Part shown: positions 35,396 to 45,412 of the stretch, in pieces
Layout: every line of letters starts with the position of its first letter
Position numbering within the stretch: position 1 is the first letter of the stretch
Assembly (NCBI RefSeq): GCF_004328645.1
Contig: NZ_CP031395.1
Coordinates: 1,761,501-1,825,500 of the forward strand
Length of the DNA: 64,000 bases
Direction of reading: 5' to 3'
From: Hylemonella gracilis
GTDB lineage: Bacteria > Pseudomonadota > Gammaproteobacteria > Burkholderiales > Burkholderiaceae_C
Program-made: the position numbers and the translations under genes
The notes under the pieces: generated by a model
Told to the model about the DNA's origin: nothing
The model's database searches: none
What the model saw: only the letters and a program-made list of their open reading frames with translations

Positions 35396-36370
35396 ATGTT
35401 GAAAAGAAATACGCTGACAAGAAGAATCACCCTGCTCATCGTGTCGAGCCTCTTCCTTCCTCTCTGCTGGGCGCAATCCGGGCCCATCAAAATCATCGTG
35501 GGCTATCCGCCAGGCGCCACCTCCGACGCGCTGGCACGGGTAGTGGGTGAAGCCATGTCGGCGCGGCTCAAGCAAGTGGTGGTGATCGAGAACAAGACTG
35601 GCGCGGGTGGGCAGATCGCCAACCAGTTCGTCAAGGCCGCGCCCGCCGACGGGACCATCTTGCTGATGACCCCTGTGGCAACCATGTCCATCTTTCCGCA
35701 CAGCTATGGGGAGCGCCTGAAGTACGACCCTTTCAGGGATTTCGCGCCGGTGGCGCATTTGAGCAATTTCCAGTTGGGGCTGGGCGTGGCCAGCACCGTG
35801 CCCGCCCGCACGCTGGCCGAGTACGTGACCTGGGTGAAGTCTGATCCCGGCAAGAACGGCTTTTATGGCTCGGCCGCCGCCGGCAGCCTGCCGCATTTTT
35901 TTGGCGTGATGTTCGCGCAATCGGCCGGGCTGGAACTGCAGCATGTGCCCTACCGCGGCACGGCGGCGGCCATGCAGGCGATCGGAGGCGGCGAGATCGC
36001 CGCCCTGTCGACCGTGACCGCCGACATTCAGGCGCTGGTGCGAGCTGGTCGGGCCAGGCTGCTGGCCGTGGCGGGTGAGAAACGCAGCCCCCAGTTTCCA
36101 GAGGTGCCGACTTTCCGTGAACAGGGGTACGACCTGGTGGCCACACCCTGGTATGCCTTGTTCGCGCCTGCAGGGACCCCTCCGGCCGTGGTGCAACGGC
36201 TGGCGCAGGCAGCCATCGATGCGATCAAGGCCCCGGCTCTGCAGCAGCAGCTGGCGGACATGGGTGTGGAGCCCACTGGGTATGGACCTCGCAAGTTGGG
36301 CGACATCATGAAAGTGGACTACGAACGCTGGCGTCAGCCGATCCGTGAATCCGGCTTCCAGCCTGAGTGA
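35396..36370 (+). CDS. Bug/TctC family periplasmic substrate-binding protein
   Basis: A 324-aa exported protein. The signal peptide (KRNTLTRRITLLIVSSLFLPLCWA) is cleaved after about residue 25. The mature part shows family motifs IKIIVGYPPGATSDALARVV, VVIENKTGAGGQIANQFV, YGSAAAGSLPHFFG and VPYRGTAAAMQAI. It binds small carboxylates or similar solutes for TctAB-type uptake or signalling. No tctAB is adjacent. The start has GAGGAG 7 nt upstream. It is divergent from a MarR regulator. Confidence 0.93.
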   Translation: MLKRNTLTRRITLLIVSSLFLPLCWAQSGPIKIIVGYPPGATSDALARVVGEAMSARLKQVVVIENKTGAGGQIANQFVKAAPADGTILLMTPVATMSIFPHSYGERLKYDPFRDFAPVAHLSNFQLGLGVASTVPARTLAEYVTWVKSDPGKNGFYGSAAAGSLPHFFGVMFAQSAGLELQHVPYRGTAAAMQAIGGGEIAALSTVTADIQALVRAGRARLLAVAGEKRSPQFPEVPTFREQGYDLVATPWYALFAPAGTPPAVVQRLAQAAIDAIKAPALQQQLADMGVEPTGYGPRKLGDIMKVDYERWRQPIRESGFQPE

Positions 36371-36434
36371 GCCAGCCTCAAGGACACGCCCTGTCGGCCG
36401 CTTGCCTCGCGCACGCGGCCACGCTAGGCTGAAG

Positions 36435-38123
36435 TCATTTGCCGATCACTGAGTTGCCTGGGTCGACGCCATCGTCGCGTTCGGCCTTGCGTGGCGAACG
36501 CAAGCGGCTCGGCGCCAGCGCTCCGGCCGAATCCAAGATGGGATAGGCGATGGAACAGATGTGCGAGTTGATGCGCTTGAGGTCGCTGATCAGGTCCAGG
36601 TGCAGCGAACTGGTTTCCATGCTCTGCACGGTCTGGTCACTCAGGCGCTCCAGGTGAGTGGTCGCGTAGGCCCGCTCCAGATCGCGAAAGCGCATTTTCT
36701 CCTCGAGCAATCGCTGCGCGTCGCGCATATTGCCGTTGAGGAAGACACTCATGCCCAGGTTCATGTTGGCGATGAGTCGTCCGTGCATCTCGCAGATTTC
36801 TGCCATGCCGGCTTCCGAGAAAGTCCGTCCGGAACGGATCTTCTTGTCTTCGATGTCGAGCAGGATGCGCTCGACGATGTCGCCGATCTGCTCCATGTTG
36901 ATCGTGAAGCTGATGATGTCCGTCCAGCGTCGGCTGTCGGCCTCGTTCAACTGCTGGCGAGAGAGCTTGGTCAGGTAGTACTTGATGGACGAATACAGGC
37001 TGTCCACCGTGTCGTCCATCTTGCGCAGTTCCTCGGCCAGCTTGAGGTCGTTGTCCTTGATGACGGCAAGCACGCCGCGCAGCATGGTTTCCACCACGTC
37101 GGCCTGGTGGATGGCCTCGCGCGCGGCGCAGGAAATTGCCAGCGAAGGGGTCGCCAGCGCCGACGGGTCGAGATGCTGGGGCCGCTCCAGCGCGGAAGCC
37201 TTGTTGCGCGGCAGCAGGCGTTCGACCCAGCGCGCGACGGGCTGCGTGAACCCGACGAAGGACAGGGCCGTGACGATGTTGAAGCTCAGATGGAACAACA
37301 CGGTCAACAAGGCCGGATCCTGCACGTACAGGTGCGCCCCGCCCAGCCAGTACGGAACCAGCGGGATGGCCACGAGCACGCCCAGCACCTTGAAGATCAG
37401 GTTGCCCAGTGGTACCTGGCGTGTGCTGGGGCTGGCGCGCAGGGTGGTCAGCACCGCCAGCAGGCCACTGCCCAGGTTGGCGCCCAGCACCAGGCCCAGC
37501 GCCACGTCCACGCTGATCACCTGCAGGGCCAGGGTGGCCACCAGCAGCACGACGGCCAGGCTGGAATAGGCCAGCACGGTGAGCAGTGCGCCGATCACGA
37601 TTTCCAGCAGCCGGTCGCTCGCGAGCTGGCCCAGAATGAGCTGCACGGCTGGATTGCGCGTGAGCGTCGTGGTGGCTTCGCCCACCAGTTGCAGGGCCAG
37701 CAGCATCAGGCCCAGGCCGATCAGCACGCGGCCGACGTCACCCGTGGTGCTGCCCTGGCGCGCGATGAAGAGGGTGACGCCGAGGAAAATGAACAGCGGT
37801 GACAGCCAGGACAGATCGAAGGAGAAGAGCACCGCCATCACGCTGGTGCCCATGTCCGCGCCCAGCATGACGGCCAGCGCCGCAGGCAAGGCGATCAAGC
37901 CCTGACCAACGAAGGCTGAGGTGATGAGGGCGGTGGCGGTGCTGGACTGGACGACCGCGGTGACGCCCAGGCCCGAAAGCATGGCCGTGAAGCGGTTGCC
38001 CATGCTGGCGGCCAGAAATTGCCGCAGGTTGCTGCCGAAGACGCGCAGCACGTTGGTGCGCACGAGGTGGGTTCCCCAGACCAGCAGCGCGATGGCCGCG
38101 AGCAGATTCAGCAGATGTTTCAT
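36435..38123 (-). CDS. Na/Pi cotransporter family protein with PhoU-like C-terminus
   Basis: A 562-aa inner-membrane protein of the NptA/YjbB type. Two repeats carry the QSST motif region (TAVVQSSTATALITSAFVGQG near residue 58, and a related AYSSLAVVLLVATLA in the second). From about residue 330 a cytoplasmic helical PhoU-like domain follows (MEQIGDIVERILLDIEDKK). It probably moves phosphate with sodium. The TctC gene is convergent with a 64-bp gap holding a GGCCGC/GCGGCC inverted repeat but no T tract. Confidence 0.92.
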   Translation of the reverse strand: MKHLLNLLAAIALLVWGTHLVRTNVLRVFGSNLRQFLAASMGNRFTAMLSGLGVTAVVQSSTATALITSAFVGQGLIALPAALAVMLGADMGTSVMAVLFSFDLSWLSPLFIFLGVTLFIARQGSTTGDVGRVLIGLGLMLLALQLVGEATTTLTRNPAVQLILGQLASDRLLEIVIGALLTVLAYSSLAVVLLVATLALQVISVDVALGLVLGANLGSGLLAVLTTLRASPSTRQVPLGNLIFKVLGVLVAIPLVPYWLGGAHLYVQDPALLTVLFHLSFNIVTALSFVGFTQPVARWVERLLPRNKASALERPQHLDPSALATPSLAISCAAREAIHQADVVETMLRGVLAVIKDNDLKLAEELRKMDDTVDSLYSSIKYYLTKLSRQQLNEADSRRWTDIISFTINMEQIGDIVERILLDIEDKKIRSGRTFSEAGMAEICEMHGRLIANMNLGMSVFLNGNMRDAQRLLEEKMRFRDLERAYATTHLERLSDQTVQSMETSSLHLDLISDLKRINSHICSIAYPILDSAGALAPSRLRSPRKAERDDGVDPGNSVIGK

Positions 38124-38176
38124 AGGACGGCGAACCCGAAACTATACGCCTTTGCAGCGCGTCCGGGAGGTATGTG

Positions 38177-38665
38177 CTAGCGGGTGCGACGCACCCGGCG
38201 TAGTTCATCGATGAGCAGGAAGACCACGCCCAGCGTCAGGGCCGTGTCCGCCAGGTTGAAGGCTGGGAAATGCCAACGCCCGACGTGAAAATCGATCATG
38301 TCCACCACGTAGCCGTGGATCAGTCGGTCCAGCACATTGCCCACGGCACCGCCCATCAGCAGGGCCAGGGCGAAGCAGAACAGGCGCTGGCCCGCGTGGC
38401 TGAGCAGCAGGTAGACCATGAACAGCACGGCGACGACGCCCAGCACGATGAAGAACCAGCGCTGCCAGCCGTCGGCGTTGGCGAGGAAGGAGAAGGCCGC
38501 GCCACGGTTGTGCACGCGCACGATGTTCAGCCAGTCGGTCAGGTACGTGGCCTGACCGTAGTTGTAGTTCATCAGGATCAGCAGCTTGGTGAACTGATCG
38601 AGCAGCAGGGTCAGGGCGGCGACGCCGAGCCACTGCAGCAAGCCTTGGCTTCCACGGGACGACAT
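38177..38665 (-). CDS. lspA: Lipoprotein signal peptidase II
   Basis: A 162-aa inner-membrane aspartyl protease that removes signal peptides from diacylglyceryl-prolipoproteins. There are four membrane segments. Catalytic Asp residues are in [20 protein letters not shown] and [14 protein letters not shown], and [13 protein letters not shown] is the conserved NxGAAFS motif. It follows ileS by 36 nt, the standard ribF-ileS-lspA order. Confidence 0.97.
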   Translation of the reverse strand: MSSRGSQGLLQWLGVAALTLLLDQFTKLLILMNYNYGQATYLTDWLNIVRVHNRGAAFSFLANADGWQRWFFIVLGVVAVLFMVYLLLSHAGQRLFCFALALLMGGAVGNVLDRLIHGYVVDMIDFHVGRWHFPAFNLADTALTLGVVFLLIDELRRVRRTR

Positions 38666-38701
38666 GGGTAGGTCAATACTTTCTTTTTTGGGGTTGCAGG
38701 T

Positions 38702-41575
38702 TCAGGCGTGTTGGCGTTGTTCGCCCGCGCCGTACAGATTGCTGGTGCAGCGGCCGCAGAGCGTGGGGTGCACGGGGTCATGGCCCACGTCGTCGCGGTA
38801 GTGCCAGCAGCGTTCGCACTTGGTGGCTGAACTGGGCGCGACGCGCACGGCGAAATCGGCACCAGGCCGCAGCGTCACCGCCGAGCTGATGAAGACGAAT
38901 TTAAGGTCGTCGCCCAGGCTGGCCAACAACGCGTGGTCCGCGGCGTCGGCCGTCAGCGCAACCTCCGCCTGCAGCGAGGCGCCCACCTTGCCGTCGGCGC
39001 GCAGGGCCTCGATGTCCTTGTTCACCGCGTCGCGGATTTCGCGGATGCGCTGCCATTTGCCCAGCAGCGCCGCGTCCGGTGCGGGGAAGTTGCTGAAGGT
39101 CTCGAAGAAGATGGAGTCGTGGCCGGTCTCTGGCTGGCCAACGATCTTCCAGGCCTCTTCCGCCGTGAAGGACAGAAAAGGCGCCATCCAGCGCAGCATG
39201 GCGTGGGTGATCTGGTGCAGTGCCGTCTGGGCGCTGCGGCGCGCCAGGGATTTGGGCGCGGTGGTGTAGAGCCGGTCCTTGAGCACGTCCAGGTAGAAAC
39301 CGCCCAGGTCTTCCGAGCAGTAGAGCTGCAGCTTGGCCACCACCGGGTGGAATTCGTACACCTTGAAGTGCGCGAGGATCTCGGCCTGCAGTTCGGCCGC
39401 GCGCGCCAGCGCGTAGCGGTCGATTTCCAGCAACTGATCGGTGGGCACCGCGTCCTTGGCCGGGTCGAAGTCGCTGATGTTGGCCAGCAGGAAGCGCAGG
39501 GTGTTGCGGATGCGGCGGTAGCCGTCCACCACGCGGGCCAGGATCTTGTCGTCGCCCGCGATGTCGCCCGAGTAGTCGGAGGCCGCGACCCAGAGGCGGA
39601 TGATTTCCGCGCCGAGCTTCTTGCTCATCTCCATGGGGTCGATGCCGTTGCCTAGCGACTTGCTCATCTTGCGTCCCTGCGCGTCGACGGTGAAGCCATG
39701 GGTCAGCAGGCCTTTGTAGGGCGCGCGGCCGTAGATGGCGCAAGCCAGCAGCAGGGAGCTGTGGAACCAGCCGCGATGCTGGTCGTGGCCTTCGAGGTAG
39801 AGGTCGGCTTCCGGCCCGGTTTCATGGAAACCGGGTGCGTGCGTGCCGCGCAGCACATGCCAGAAGGTTGAGCCCGAGTCGAACCACACTTCCAGGATGT
39901 CGCTGCTCTTGTCGTAGTTCGGCGCGTCGGCGGCACCCAGGATGTCTTCCGTCGTCACGCGGCTCCAGGCTTCGATGCCGCCCTGCTCGACGATGGCCGC
40001 AGCCTGATCGAGGATTTCCATCGTGCGCGGGTGCAGTTCGCCCGTGGCCTTGTGCAGGAAGAAGGGAATCGGCACGCCCCAGCTGCGCTGGCGCGAGATG
40101 CACCAGTCCGGCCGGTTGGCGATCATGTCGTGCAGGCGGGCCTTGCCGTTGGCCGGGTAGAAACCGGTCTGCTCGATGGCGTCCAGCGCCAACTGGCGCA
40201 GGGTCTTGGCCGGCTTGTCGCCCGCCTTGGTGAACACGCCTTCGCCCTCGTCCATGCGGATGAACCACTGCGCGGCGGCGCGGTAGATCACCGGCGTCTT
40301 GTGTCGCCAGCAATGCGGGTAGCTGTGGGTGATGGTGGTGGTGTGCAGCAGGCGGCCCGCGTTCTTCAGCGCCTCGATGATCACCGGAACGGCCTTCCAG
40401 ATGTGCTGGCCGCCGAACAGTGCCAGGTCGGCCGTGTAGACACCGTTGCCTTGCACCGGGTTGAGGATGTCCTCGTACTTCATGCCGTGCGACACGCAGG
40501 AGTTGAAGTCGTCCAGGCCATAAGCAGGCGCCGAGTGCACGATACCCGTGCCATCCGTCGCGGTGGCGTACTCGGCCAGGTAGACCGGCGACAGGCGGCG
40601 GTAGCCCGCGTCCACGTCGTGGAGGGGATGCTCGAATTCCAGCGCGGCGAGTTTTTCGCCCGGCACCACGGCCAGCACGGTGCCCTTCAGGCCCCAGCGT
40701 GTCATGCAGGATTCGACCAGGGACTCGGCCACGATGTACAGGCCACGCTCGGTGTCCACCAGGGCGTAGGGCAATTCGGGGTTGAGGTTGAGCGCCTGGT
40801 TGGCCGGGATGGTCCACGCGGTCGTGGTCCAGATGACGATGTAGGCGTCCTTGTTCAAGGCAGGCAGGCCGAAAGCCGCCGCCAGCCTGGCGGGGTCGTG
40901 GGCCTTGAAGGCCACGTCGATGGTCTGGCTCTGCTTGTCGGCGTATTCGATCTCGAACTCGGCCAGCGAGGAGCCGCAGTCGAAGCACCAGTAGACGGGC
41001 TTGAGTCCGCGGTAGACAAAACCACGCTCGACCACCCGCTTGAAGGCGCGGATTTCGCCGGCCTCGTTGGCGAAGTTCATGGTCTTGTAGGGTTTGTCCC
41101 ATTCGCCCAGCACGCCCAGGCGCTTGAAGTCGGCCATCTGCTGCGCGATTTGCTCGGTGGCGAAGGCACGGCTCTTGGCCTGCATGTCGTCACGGCTCAG
41201 GTTGCGGCCAAACTTTTTCTCGATCGCGTTCTCGATCGGCAGGCCGTGGCAGTCCCAGCCTGGCGTGTACAGCGCGTCATAGCCCTCGAGCTGGCGCGCC
41301 TTGGTGATCATGTCCTTGAGGATCTTGTTGACCGCGTGGCCCATGTGCAGTTGGCCGTTCGCGTAGGGCGGGCCGTCATGCAGGATGAATTTGGGCTTGC
41401 CGGCGCGCGCCACGCGCAAGCGCTTGTACAGGCCGGTGTCGGCGTCTTGGGCGTTCCACTCCTGCACCCAGCCCGGCTCGCGCTTGGGCAGGTCGCCGCG
41501 CATCGGGAAGGGCGTGTCGGGCAGGTTGAGGGTGCTGCGGAAGTCGGGCGCGTTCGAGGTGGTGGGATCAGACAT
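38702..41575 (-). CDS. ileS: Isoleucine--tRNA ligase
   Basis: A 957-aa class I synthetase charging tRNA-Ile, with an editing domain. The HIGH-type motif is in [16 protein letters not shown] near residue 70 and KMSKS is in [14 protein letters not shown]. The C-terminal zinc site CERCWHY ... CGRC is present, typical of the bacterial type. The start [34 protein letters not shown] is as in homologues. An open frame extends upstream into a REP-like repeat and is not coding. Confidence 0.97.
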   Translation of the reverse strand: MSDPTTSNAPDFRSTLNLPDTPFPMRGDLPKREPGWVQEWNAQDADTGLYKRLRVARAGKPKFILHDGPPYANGQLHMGHAVNKILKDMITKARQLEGYDALYTPGWDCHGLPIENAIEKKFGRNLSRDDMQAKSRAFATEQIAQQMADFKRLGVLGEWDKPYKTMNFANEAGEIRAFKRVVERGFVYRGLKPVYWCFDCGSSLAEFEIEYADKQSQTIDVAFKAHDPARLAAAFGLPALNKDAYIVIWTTTAWTIPANQALNLNPELPYALVDTERGLYIVAESLVESCMTRWGLKGTVLAVVPGEKLAALEFEHPLHDVDAGYRRLSPVYLAEYATATDGTGIVHSAPAYGLDDFNSCVSHGMKYEDILNPVQGNGVYTADLALFGGQHIWKAVPVIIEALKNAGRLLHTTTITHSYPHCWRHKTPVIYRAAAQWFIRMDEGEGVFTKAGDKPAKTLRQLALDAIEQTGFYPANGKARLHDMIANRPDWCISRQRSWGVPIPFFLHKATGELHPRTMEILDQAAAIVEQGGIEAWSRVTTEDILGAADAPNYDKSSDILEVWFDSGSTFWHVLRGTHAPGFHETGPEADLYLEGHDQHRGWFHSSLLLACAIYGRAPYKGLLTHGFTVDAQGRKMSKSLGNGIDPMEMSKKLGAEIIRLWVAASDYSGDIAGDDKILARVVDGYRRIRNTLRFLLANISDFDPAKDAVPTDQLLEIDRYALARAAELQAEILAHFKVYEFHPVVAKLQLYCSEDLGGFYLDVLKDRLYTTAPKSLARRSAQTALHQITHAMLRWMAPFLSFTAEEAWKIVGQPETGHDSIFFETFSNFPAPDAALLGKWQRIREIRDAVNKDIEALRADGKVGASLQAEVALTADAADHALLASLGDDLKFVFISSAVTLRPGADFAVRVAPSSATKCERCWHYRDDVGHDPVHPTLCGRCTSNLYGAGEQRQHA

Positions 41576-41593
41576 GGCTTGCTTGTGGGTGGG

Positions 41594-41666
41594 CTTTGAC
41601 AGGCTCAGCCCGAACGGGTGAGGGTTCGCGCGAAACAGGAGACCGCCCGCCCTGAGCTTGTCGAAG
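41594..41666. repeat. REP-like inverted repeat pair upstream of ileS
   Basis: CTTTGACAGGCTCAGCCCGAACGG (first 20 bases shown by position 41594-41613) faces CCGCCCTGAGCTTGTCGAAG near 41647-41666. This is the widely dispersed GCTCAGG...TTGTCGAAG type of repeat in inverted orientation, able to form a long hairpin. It occupies most of the ribF-ileS gap. Confidence 0.7.
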
Positions 41667-41712
41667 AGCGCCTGCGCGGGGCAGGCACGAGGCGGCGGCC
41701 CGTGGCGTGGCC

Positions 41713-42831
41713 TCAAATTCGGTCGCGCGTGGTCTGGCGGCGCGTCTGGGTGTGGGTGGCGAACCAGGCACGCGCGTTCTCGCAATCCCGCGCGATGCCC
41801 ACTTGCAGGGCGTCCAGGCCGTCGTATTTCAGTTCGTCGTGCAGTTTGTGCAGCAGTTCCACGCGGATGATTTTACCGTAGCCCCCTTCGAGGCCCAGTT
41901 CGGCGGGCCAGTCGAAGACATGGGTCTCCAGCAACACCCGGCCGCCGTTCACGTCATCGGGATCCAGCGAGGGCCGCACCCCCAGATTCGCCACGCCGAG
42001 CAATGGAGCCCCCACGCCACTGCCGGTCAAGCCGTGCACCTGGACGGCGAAGATGCCGCTGGCGGCTGGCTTCCAGTGCGCGAAGCGCAGGTTGAGCGTA
42101 CGAAATCCCTGGCCGCCGCCCGGTGCGCCCGGCCCCAGGTTGCGGCCCAGTTCGCGCCCCAGCTTGCGGCCGTGCAGCACATGGCCGCTGATGTGGTAAG
42201 GGCGGCCCAGCAGCTTGGCCGCGTCGTCCATGCGCCCTTCGGCCAGGGCGGCGCGTACCAGGGAGCTGGACACGCGCTGGCCAGCTCCGCCGGGAGCCGG
42301 GCCGGGCACATGCACCTCGTAGCTGTTCATGCGCGCGACATCGAAGCCCTGGGCCTGCCCGGCCGCGTCGAGCAGGGCGTAGTCACCCGCGCGCCGGGCA
42401 CCGAAGCGGAAGTCGTCGCCGACCAGCAAATAGCGGGTGTTCAGACCCCGCAGCAGCACCTCGTCGATGAAGGCTTGCGGGCCGAGGCCGGACAGGCGGG
42501 CGTCGAAAGGCAGCACGACGACCTGGTCGATCCCGGCACGTCGCAGGTCGGCCAGCTTGTCGCGCAGGGTGGAGATGCGTGCCGGTGCCAGCTCGGGCTT
42601 GCGCGCCTGGGCGGCGAAATAGTCGCGGGGATGCGGCTCGAAGGTCAGCACACAGCTGCGAACGCCGCGCTGCTCGGCCTCGCTGCGCAGCAGGGCCAGC
42701 ATGGCCTGGTGGCCCCGGTGCACGCCGTCGAAGTTGCCGATGGTGACGGCGGTGCCGGCGGGCCGGCCCGATGCCTCGGTCGTGGGCCGGTCGGCCGGGC
42801 CCGGGGAAGGGAAACCGCGAAAGATTTTCAA
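41713..42831 (-). CDS. ribF: Bifunctional riboflavin kinase / FAD synthetase
   Basis: A 372-aa enzyme making FMN and FAD from riboflavin. The N-terminal nucleotidyltransferase has [29 protein letters not shown] and [15 protein letters not shown]. The C-terminal kinase has [25 protein letters not shown] and [30 protein letters not shown] start giving [11 protein letters not shown] matches the family N-terminus. An ATG at 42903 with a possible AGGGG site would add 24 residues. An insertion rich in Gly/Pro ([10 protein letters not shown]) sits in the kinase domain. Confidence 0.94.
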   Translation of the reverse strand: MKIFRGFPSPGPADRPTTEASGRPAGTAVTIGNFDGVHRGHQAMLALLRSEAEQRGVRSCVLTFEPHPRDYFAAQARKPELAPARISTLRDKLADLRRAGIDQVVVLPFDARLSGLGPQAFIDEVLLRGLNTRYLLVGDDFRFGARRAGDYALLDAAGQAQGFDVARMNSYEVHVPGPAPGGAGQRVSSSLVRAALAEGRMDDAAKLLGRPYHISGHVLHGRKLGRELGRNLGPGAPGGGQGFRTLNLRFAHWKPAASGIFAVQVHGLTGSGVGAPLLGVANLGVRPSLDPDDVNGGRVLLETHVFDWPAELGLEGGYGKIIRVELLHKLHDELKYDGLDALQVGIARDCENARAWFATHTQTRRQTTRDRI

Positions 42832-42915
42832 GGCGGGGTCGGTCGGTGGACCGCGGGGTTTGATACGGTTTTGATAGCGGCGCGGCGTGTGTTGACGGGC
42901 CATCAGGGGCCCCTG

Positions 42916-42946
42916 TTGCGCCACGTTCACGAATTGGGGGTATATT
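42916..42946 (+). promoter_or_regulatory. Putative promoter of the HNH gene
   Basis: TTGCGC (42916-42921), 19-bp spacer, TATATT (42941-42946). The -10 is good; the spacing is longer than ideal. It lies between ribF and the HNH gene, which are divergent. Confidence 0.4.
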
Positions 42947-43003
42947 GTCGCATCGCCCGACATTCCCGTTTACTGGCTTGGTTTGACCGTCAGGAGGCAC
43001 GTG

Positions 43004-43561
43004 TTGAAGGTATTGAAGCTCTCGGCCCAGGGACTGCCCCAGTCCTGGATTTCGCTGGAAGAAGCGGTGCTGCACTATGCCGCCGACGAGGTGCGCTGGG
43101 AAGCAGGCGGGGAGGTGGCCGTCTTTCACGGTGGGCACAACGCCCTCACGGGGCTACAGTCCGTGGTCACGGTCAACAGCATCATCGGCACCAAGGGCGT
43201 GCCCAACATCAATCCCTTCGACCTGCGGCCGAGCCTGACCAACGCCAAGCTCTTTGCCCGCGACCGCAATGTCTGCGCCTATTGCGGCGAACACCACCAC
43301 GAAGAAGAACTCACGCGCGAGCACATCGTCCCCTTCGCCCAGAATGGCATCGACACCTGGATGAACGTGGTCACGGCCTGCCGCGCCTGCAATCACCGCA
43401 AGAGCAGCCGCACGCCCGAGCAAGCGGGCATGCCCCTGCTGTACACCCCTTACGTGCCCAGCCTGTGGGAAGACTTCATCCTGCGCAACCGCCGCATCCT
43501 GGCGGACCAGATGGAGTTCCTGATGGCCCACGTGCCCAAGTCCTCGCGGCTGCTGGCCTGA
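43004..43561 (+). CDS. HNH endonuclease family protein
   Basis: A 185-aa protein with an HNH/zinc-ribbon nuclease core at about residues 85-135: CAYCGEHHHEEELTREHIVP, then NVVTACRACNHRKSSRTPEQAGM. The two CxxC pairs bind zinc and the His-Asn-His set looks complete. The N-terminal part (LPQSWISLEEAVLHYAADEV) is conserved in this stand-alone group, often found in betaproteobacteria. The TTG start is favoured by AGGAGG at 42992-42997 (6 nt spacer); a GTG 3 nt earlier is possible. Its biological role is unknown. Confidence 0.88.
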   Translation: MKVLKLSAQGLPQSWISLEEAVLHYAADEVRWEAGGEVAVFHGGHNALTGLQSVVTVNSIIGTKGVPNINPFDLRPSLTNAKLFARDRNVCAYCGEHHHEEELTREHIVPFAQNGIDTWMNVVTACRACNHRKSSRTPEQAGMPLLYTPYVPSLWEDFILRNRRILADQMEFLMAHVPKSSRLLA

Positions 43562-43611
43562 GCACGGCCTCCGCGGCGGGCAGTCCCGGCCCGGGGGCGG
43601 CCCCTACAATC

Positions 43612-43644
43612 CGGCCTTCGCGTGACGCGCAAGGCCGTTTTTTT
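43612..43644 (+). terminator. Rho-independent terminator after the HNH gene
   Basis: CGGCCTT...AAGGCCG outer stem with an inner CGCG-TGA-CGCG stem and one bulged C, followed by seven T. A TACAAT sequence (43605-43610) directly precedes it. Confidence 0.88.
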
Positions 43645-43728
43645 CGCGTCCACGAATGACAAGAAGCGAGCGTCCGGCCTGTGGCCTGTCCGGCACGCCG
43701 AAGAACCATTGAACGAGGAGACTTCCCG

Positions 43729-44721
43729 ATGTTCGCACGCCGCACCTTCACCGCCGCAGCCGGTGCCCTGGCCTTGCTGGCCGCTATTTCCGTGAGCCTC
43801 GCCCAGGCCCAGACTGCCAGGCCGGTCAAGATGGCCTATGCCCTGGCGCTCAACTCCCACTACGGCGCGGGCGCCCAGGCCTGGGCAGCCCATGTGGAAA
43901 AAGCCACGAACAATGCCTTCAAGGTCCAGCAGTTTCCTTCCAGCGCGCTGGGCGGCGAGCGTGAGTTGATCGAGGGCCTGCAGCTCGGCACCATCGAAGC
44001 CATCCTGGTCTCCACCGGCGCGCTCAGCAACTTCGTGCCCGAAGTTGGCGTGGTGGACATTCCCTTCCTGTTCCGCGACACGGTCCATGCGCGCAAGGTC
44101 TTCGACGGCCCGATCGGCCAGGGCCTGCTGGACAAATTCAAGCAACGCGGCCTGATTGCCCTGGCCTGGGGCGAGCAGGGTTTTCGCCACCTGAGCAATA
44201 ACAAGCACCCGGTCAACACGCCGGCCGACCTCAAGGGCCTGAAGATCCGCACCATGGAGAACCCGGTGCACTTGCTGGCTTTCCGCACCCTGGGGGCGGC
44301 ACCCACGCCCATGGCCTGGCCCGAGGTGATCGGCGCGCTGCAGCAGGGCGTGATCGACGGCCAGGAGAATCCACTGTCGGTTTTTGTCTCGGCCAAGCTC
44401 TGGCAAGTGCAGAAGAACCTCACGCTGACCGGCCACGTCTACGCGCCTGTCGCGTTGATCGTCTCGCCGGCTTTCTTCAGTGGGCTCACTGAGGCGCAGA
44501 AGACCGCCTTCATCGAAGGCGCCAGGATCGGCGCCAAGGCCTCGCGTGATTTCGTCGACGACGTCGAGGCCAAGGGCGTGGCGGAAATCAAGTCGCATGG
44601 CGTCAACGTCGTGACCCAGGTGAACAAGGCCCCATTCCAGGCCGCGCTGACGCCGGCCTACCAGCAGTACGCGGCCAAGTTCGGCCAGCAGACGCTGGAC
44701 CAGATCGCCGCTGTTAAATGA
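43729..44721 (+). CDS. dctP: TRAP transporter substrate-binding protein DctP
   Basis: A 330-aa periplasmic binding protein. The signal peptide (FARRTFTAAAGALALLAAIS) is cleaved after SLAQAQ. The mature domain shows TRAP motifs: GGERELIEGLQLGTIEAILVS, VVDIPFLFRD, the anion-binding Arg in KGLKIRTMENPVH, and GAAPTPMAWPEVIGALQQGVIDGQENP. It binds an organic acid for the two membrane subunits encoded downstream. An ACGAGGAG site lies about 8 nt before the ATG. Confidence 0.95.
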   Translation: MFARRTFTAAAGALALLAAISVSLAQAQTARPVKMAYALALNSHYGAGAQAWAAHVEKATNNAFKVQQFPSSALGGERELIEGLQLGTIEAILVSTGALSNFVPEVGVVDIPFLFRDTVHARKVFDGPIGQGLLDKFKQRGLIALAWGEQGFRHLSNNKHPVNTPADLKGLKIRTMENPVHLLAFRTLGAAPTPMAWPEVIGALQQGVIDGQENPLSVFVSAKLWQVQKNLTLTGHVYAPVALIVSPAFFSGLTEAQKTAFIEGARIGAKASRDFVDDVEAKGVAEIKSHGVNVVTQVNKAPFQAALTPAYQQYAAKFGQQTLDQIAAVK

Positions 44722-44723
44722 AG

Positions 44724-44815
44724 CACCCCTTGAGTCGCTGCGCGCCTTCCCCCTCCAGGGGGACGACGGCCTTTGCTGCGGGGCGGCCCTTGCTGGCCGT
44801 CCGCTGGTTTGAACC
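44724..44815. repeat. Hairpin-rich intergenic repeat, copy B, inside the TRAP operon
   Basis: Sits between dctP and dctQ. It contains the perfect CCCCCT/AGGGGG stem (44749-44762) and a GGCC-rich hairpin in GGGCGGCCCTTGCTGGCCG. It shares layout with copies A and C. By position it could stabilise the dctP message or reduce read-through to the membrane subunits. Confidence 0.6.
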
Positions 44816-44862
44816 GCGCCACTTCGATGCGGCTTGACGAGGCGCAGGCCTGGATCTTTCTG

Positions 44863-45375
44863 ATGGATCGTTTTGAACGCGTTCTGGTCGCCGTCAACCG
44901 CGGCCTGCTGATCGTCCTGCTGCTGGTCATGGCCTGCATCGTCTTCGCCAACGTGGTGCTGCGTTACACCACGGGCGATTCGATCTATTGGGCCGAAGAG
45001 GTGGCACGGCACCTGATGGCCTGGGTTACCTTCCTGGGGGCGGGCCTGGTGCTGCGGTTTGGCGGTCATGTGGCCATCGACAACTTGCATCAGGCGGTCG
45101 GCCCGCGCTGGGCGCGCAGGCTGCGAGCCCTGGTCGCCGTGTGTCTGGGCCTGTCCTTCCTGCTCATGGCCTACCACGCCTCGCTCTACGTCTGGGCCAC
45201 GCGTTTCCAGACCACGGCGGCCACCGACATCCCCTTCGCCTGGATTTACGCGGCCATGCCCCTGGGCTTCGTGCTGCTCTTCCTGCACCTGCTCTTCATC
45301 GCGCGGGGCTACGTGGTGGAAGGCCGCTATGCCGCGTCGACCGAGATGGACGCCGAGGCGGCGGCCTCGCTCTGA
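44863..45375 (+). CDS. dctQ: TRAP transporter small permease DctQ
   Basis: A 170-aa membrane protein with four predicted segments. FANVVLRYTTGDSIYWAEEVARHLMAWVTFLGAGL is the characteristic DctQ segment, with the family's WAEE(V/L) motif. The ATG giving MDRFERVLVAVNRG places the first membrane helix about 14 residues in; an ATG at 44827 would add 12 residues and neither has a clear Shine-Dalgarno. dctM starts 37 nt after the stop. Confidence 0.9.
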   Translation: MDRFERVLVAVNRGLLIVLLLVMACIVFANVVLRYTTGDSIYWAEEVARHLMAWVTFLGAGLVLRFGGHVAIDNLHQAVGPRWARRLRALVAVCLGLSFLLMAYHASLYVWATRFQTTAATDIPFAWIYAAMPLGFVLLFLHLLFIARGYVVEGRYAASTEMDAEAAASL

Positions 45376-45412
45376 TGGCTCCGCATTTTTCCGCCGATAC
45401 CCGCGCCCGATC

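Noticed and set aside
36374..36430. Nested inverted repeats (AGCCT/AGGCT and GGCCGC/GCGGCC) between the TctC and Na/Pi genes as a terminator
   Set aside because: No T tract follows on either strand and the loops are long; left as a note only.
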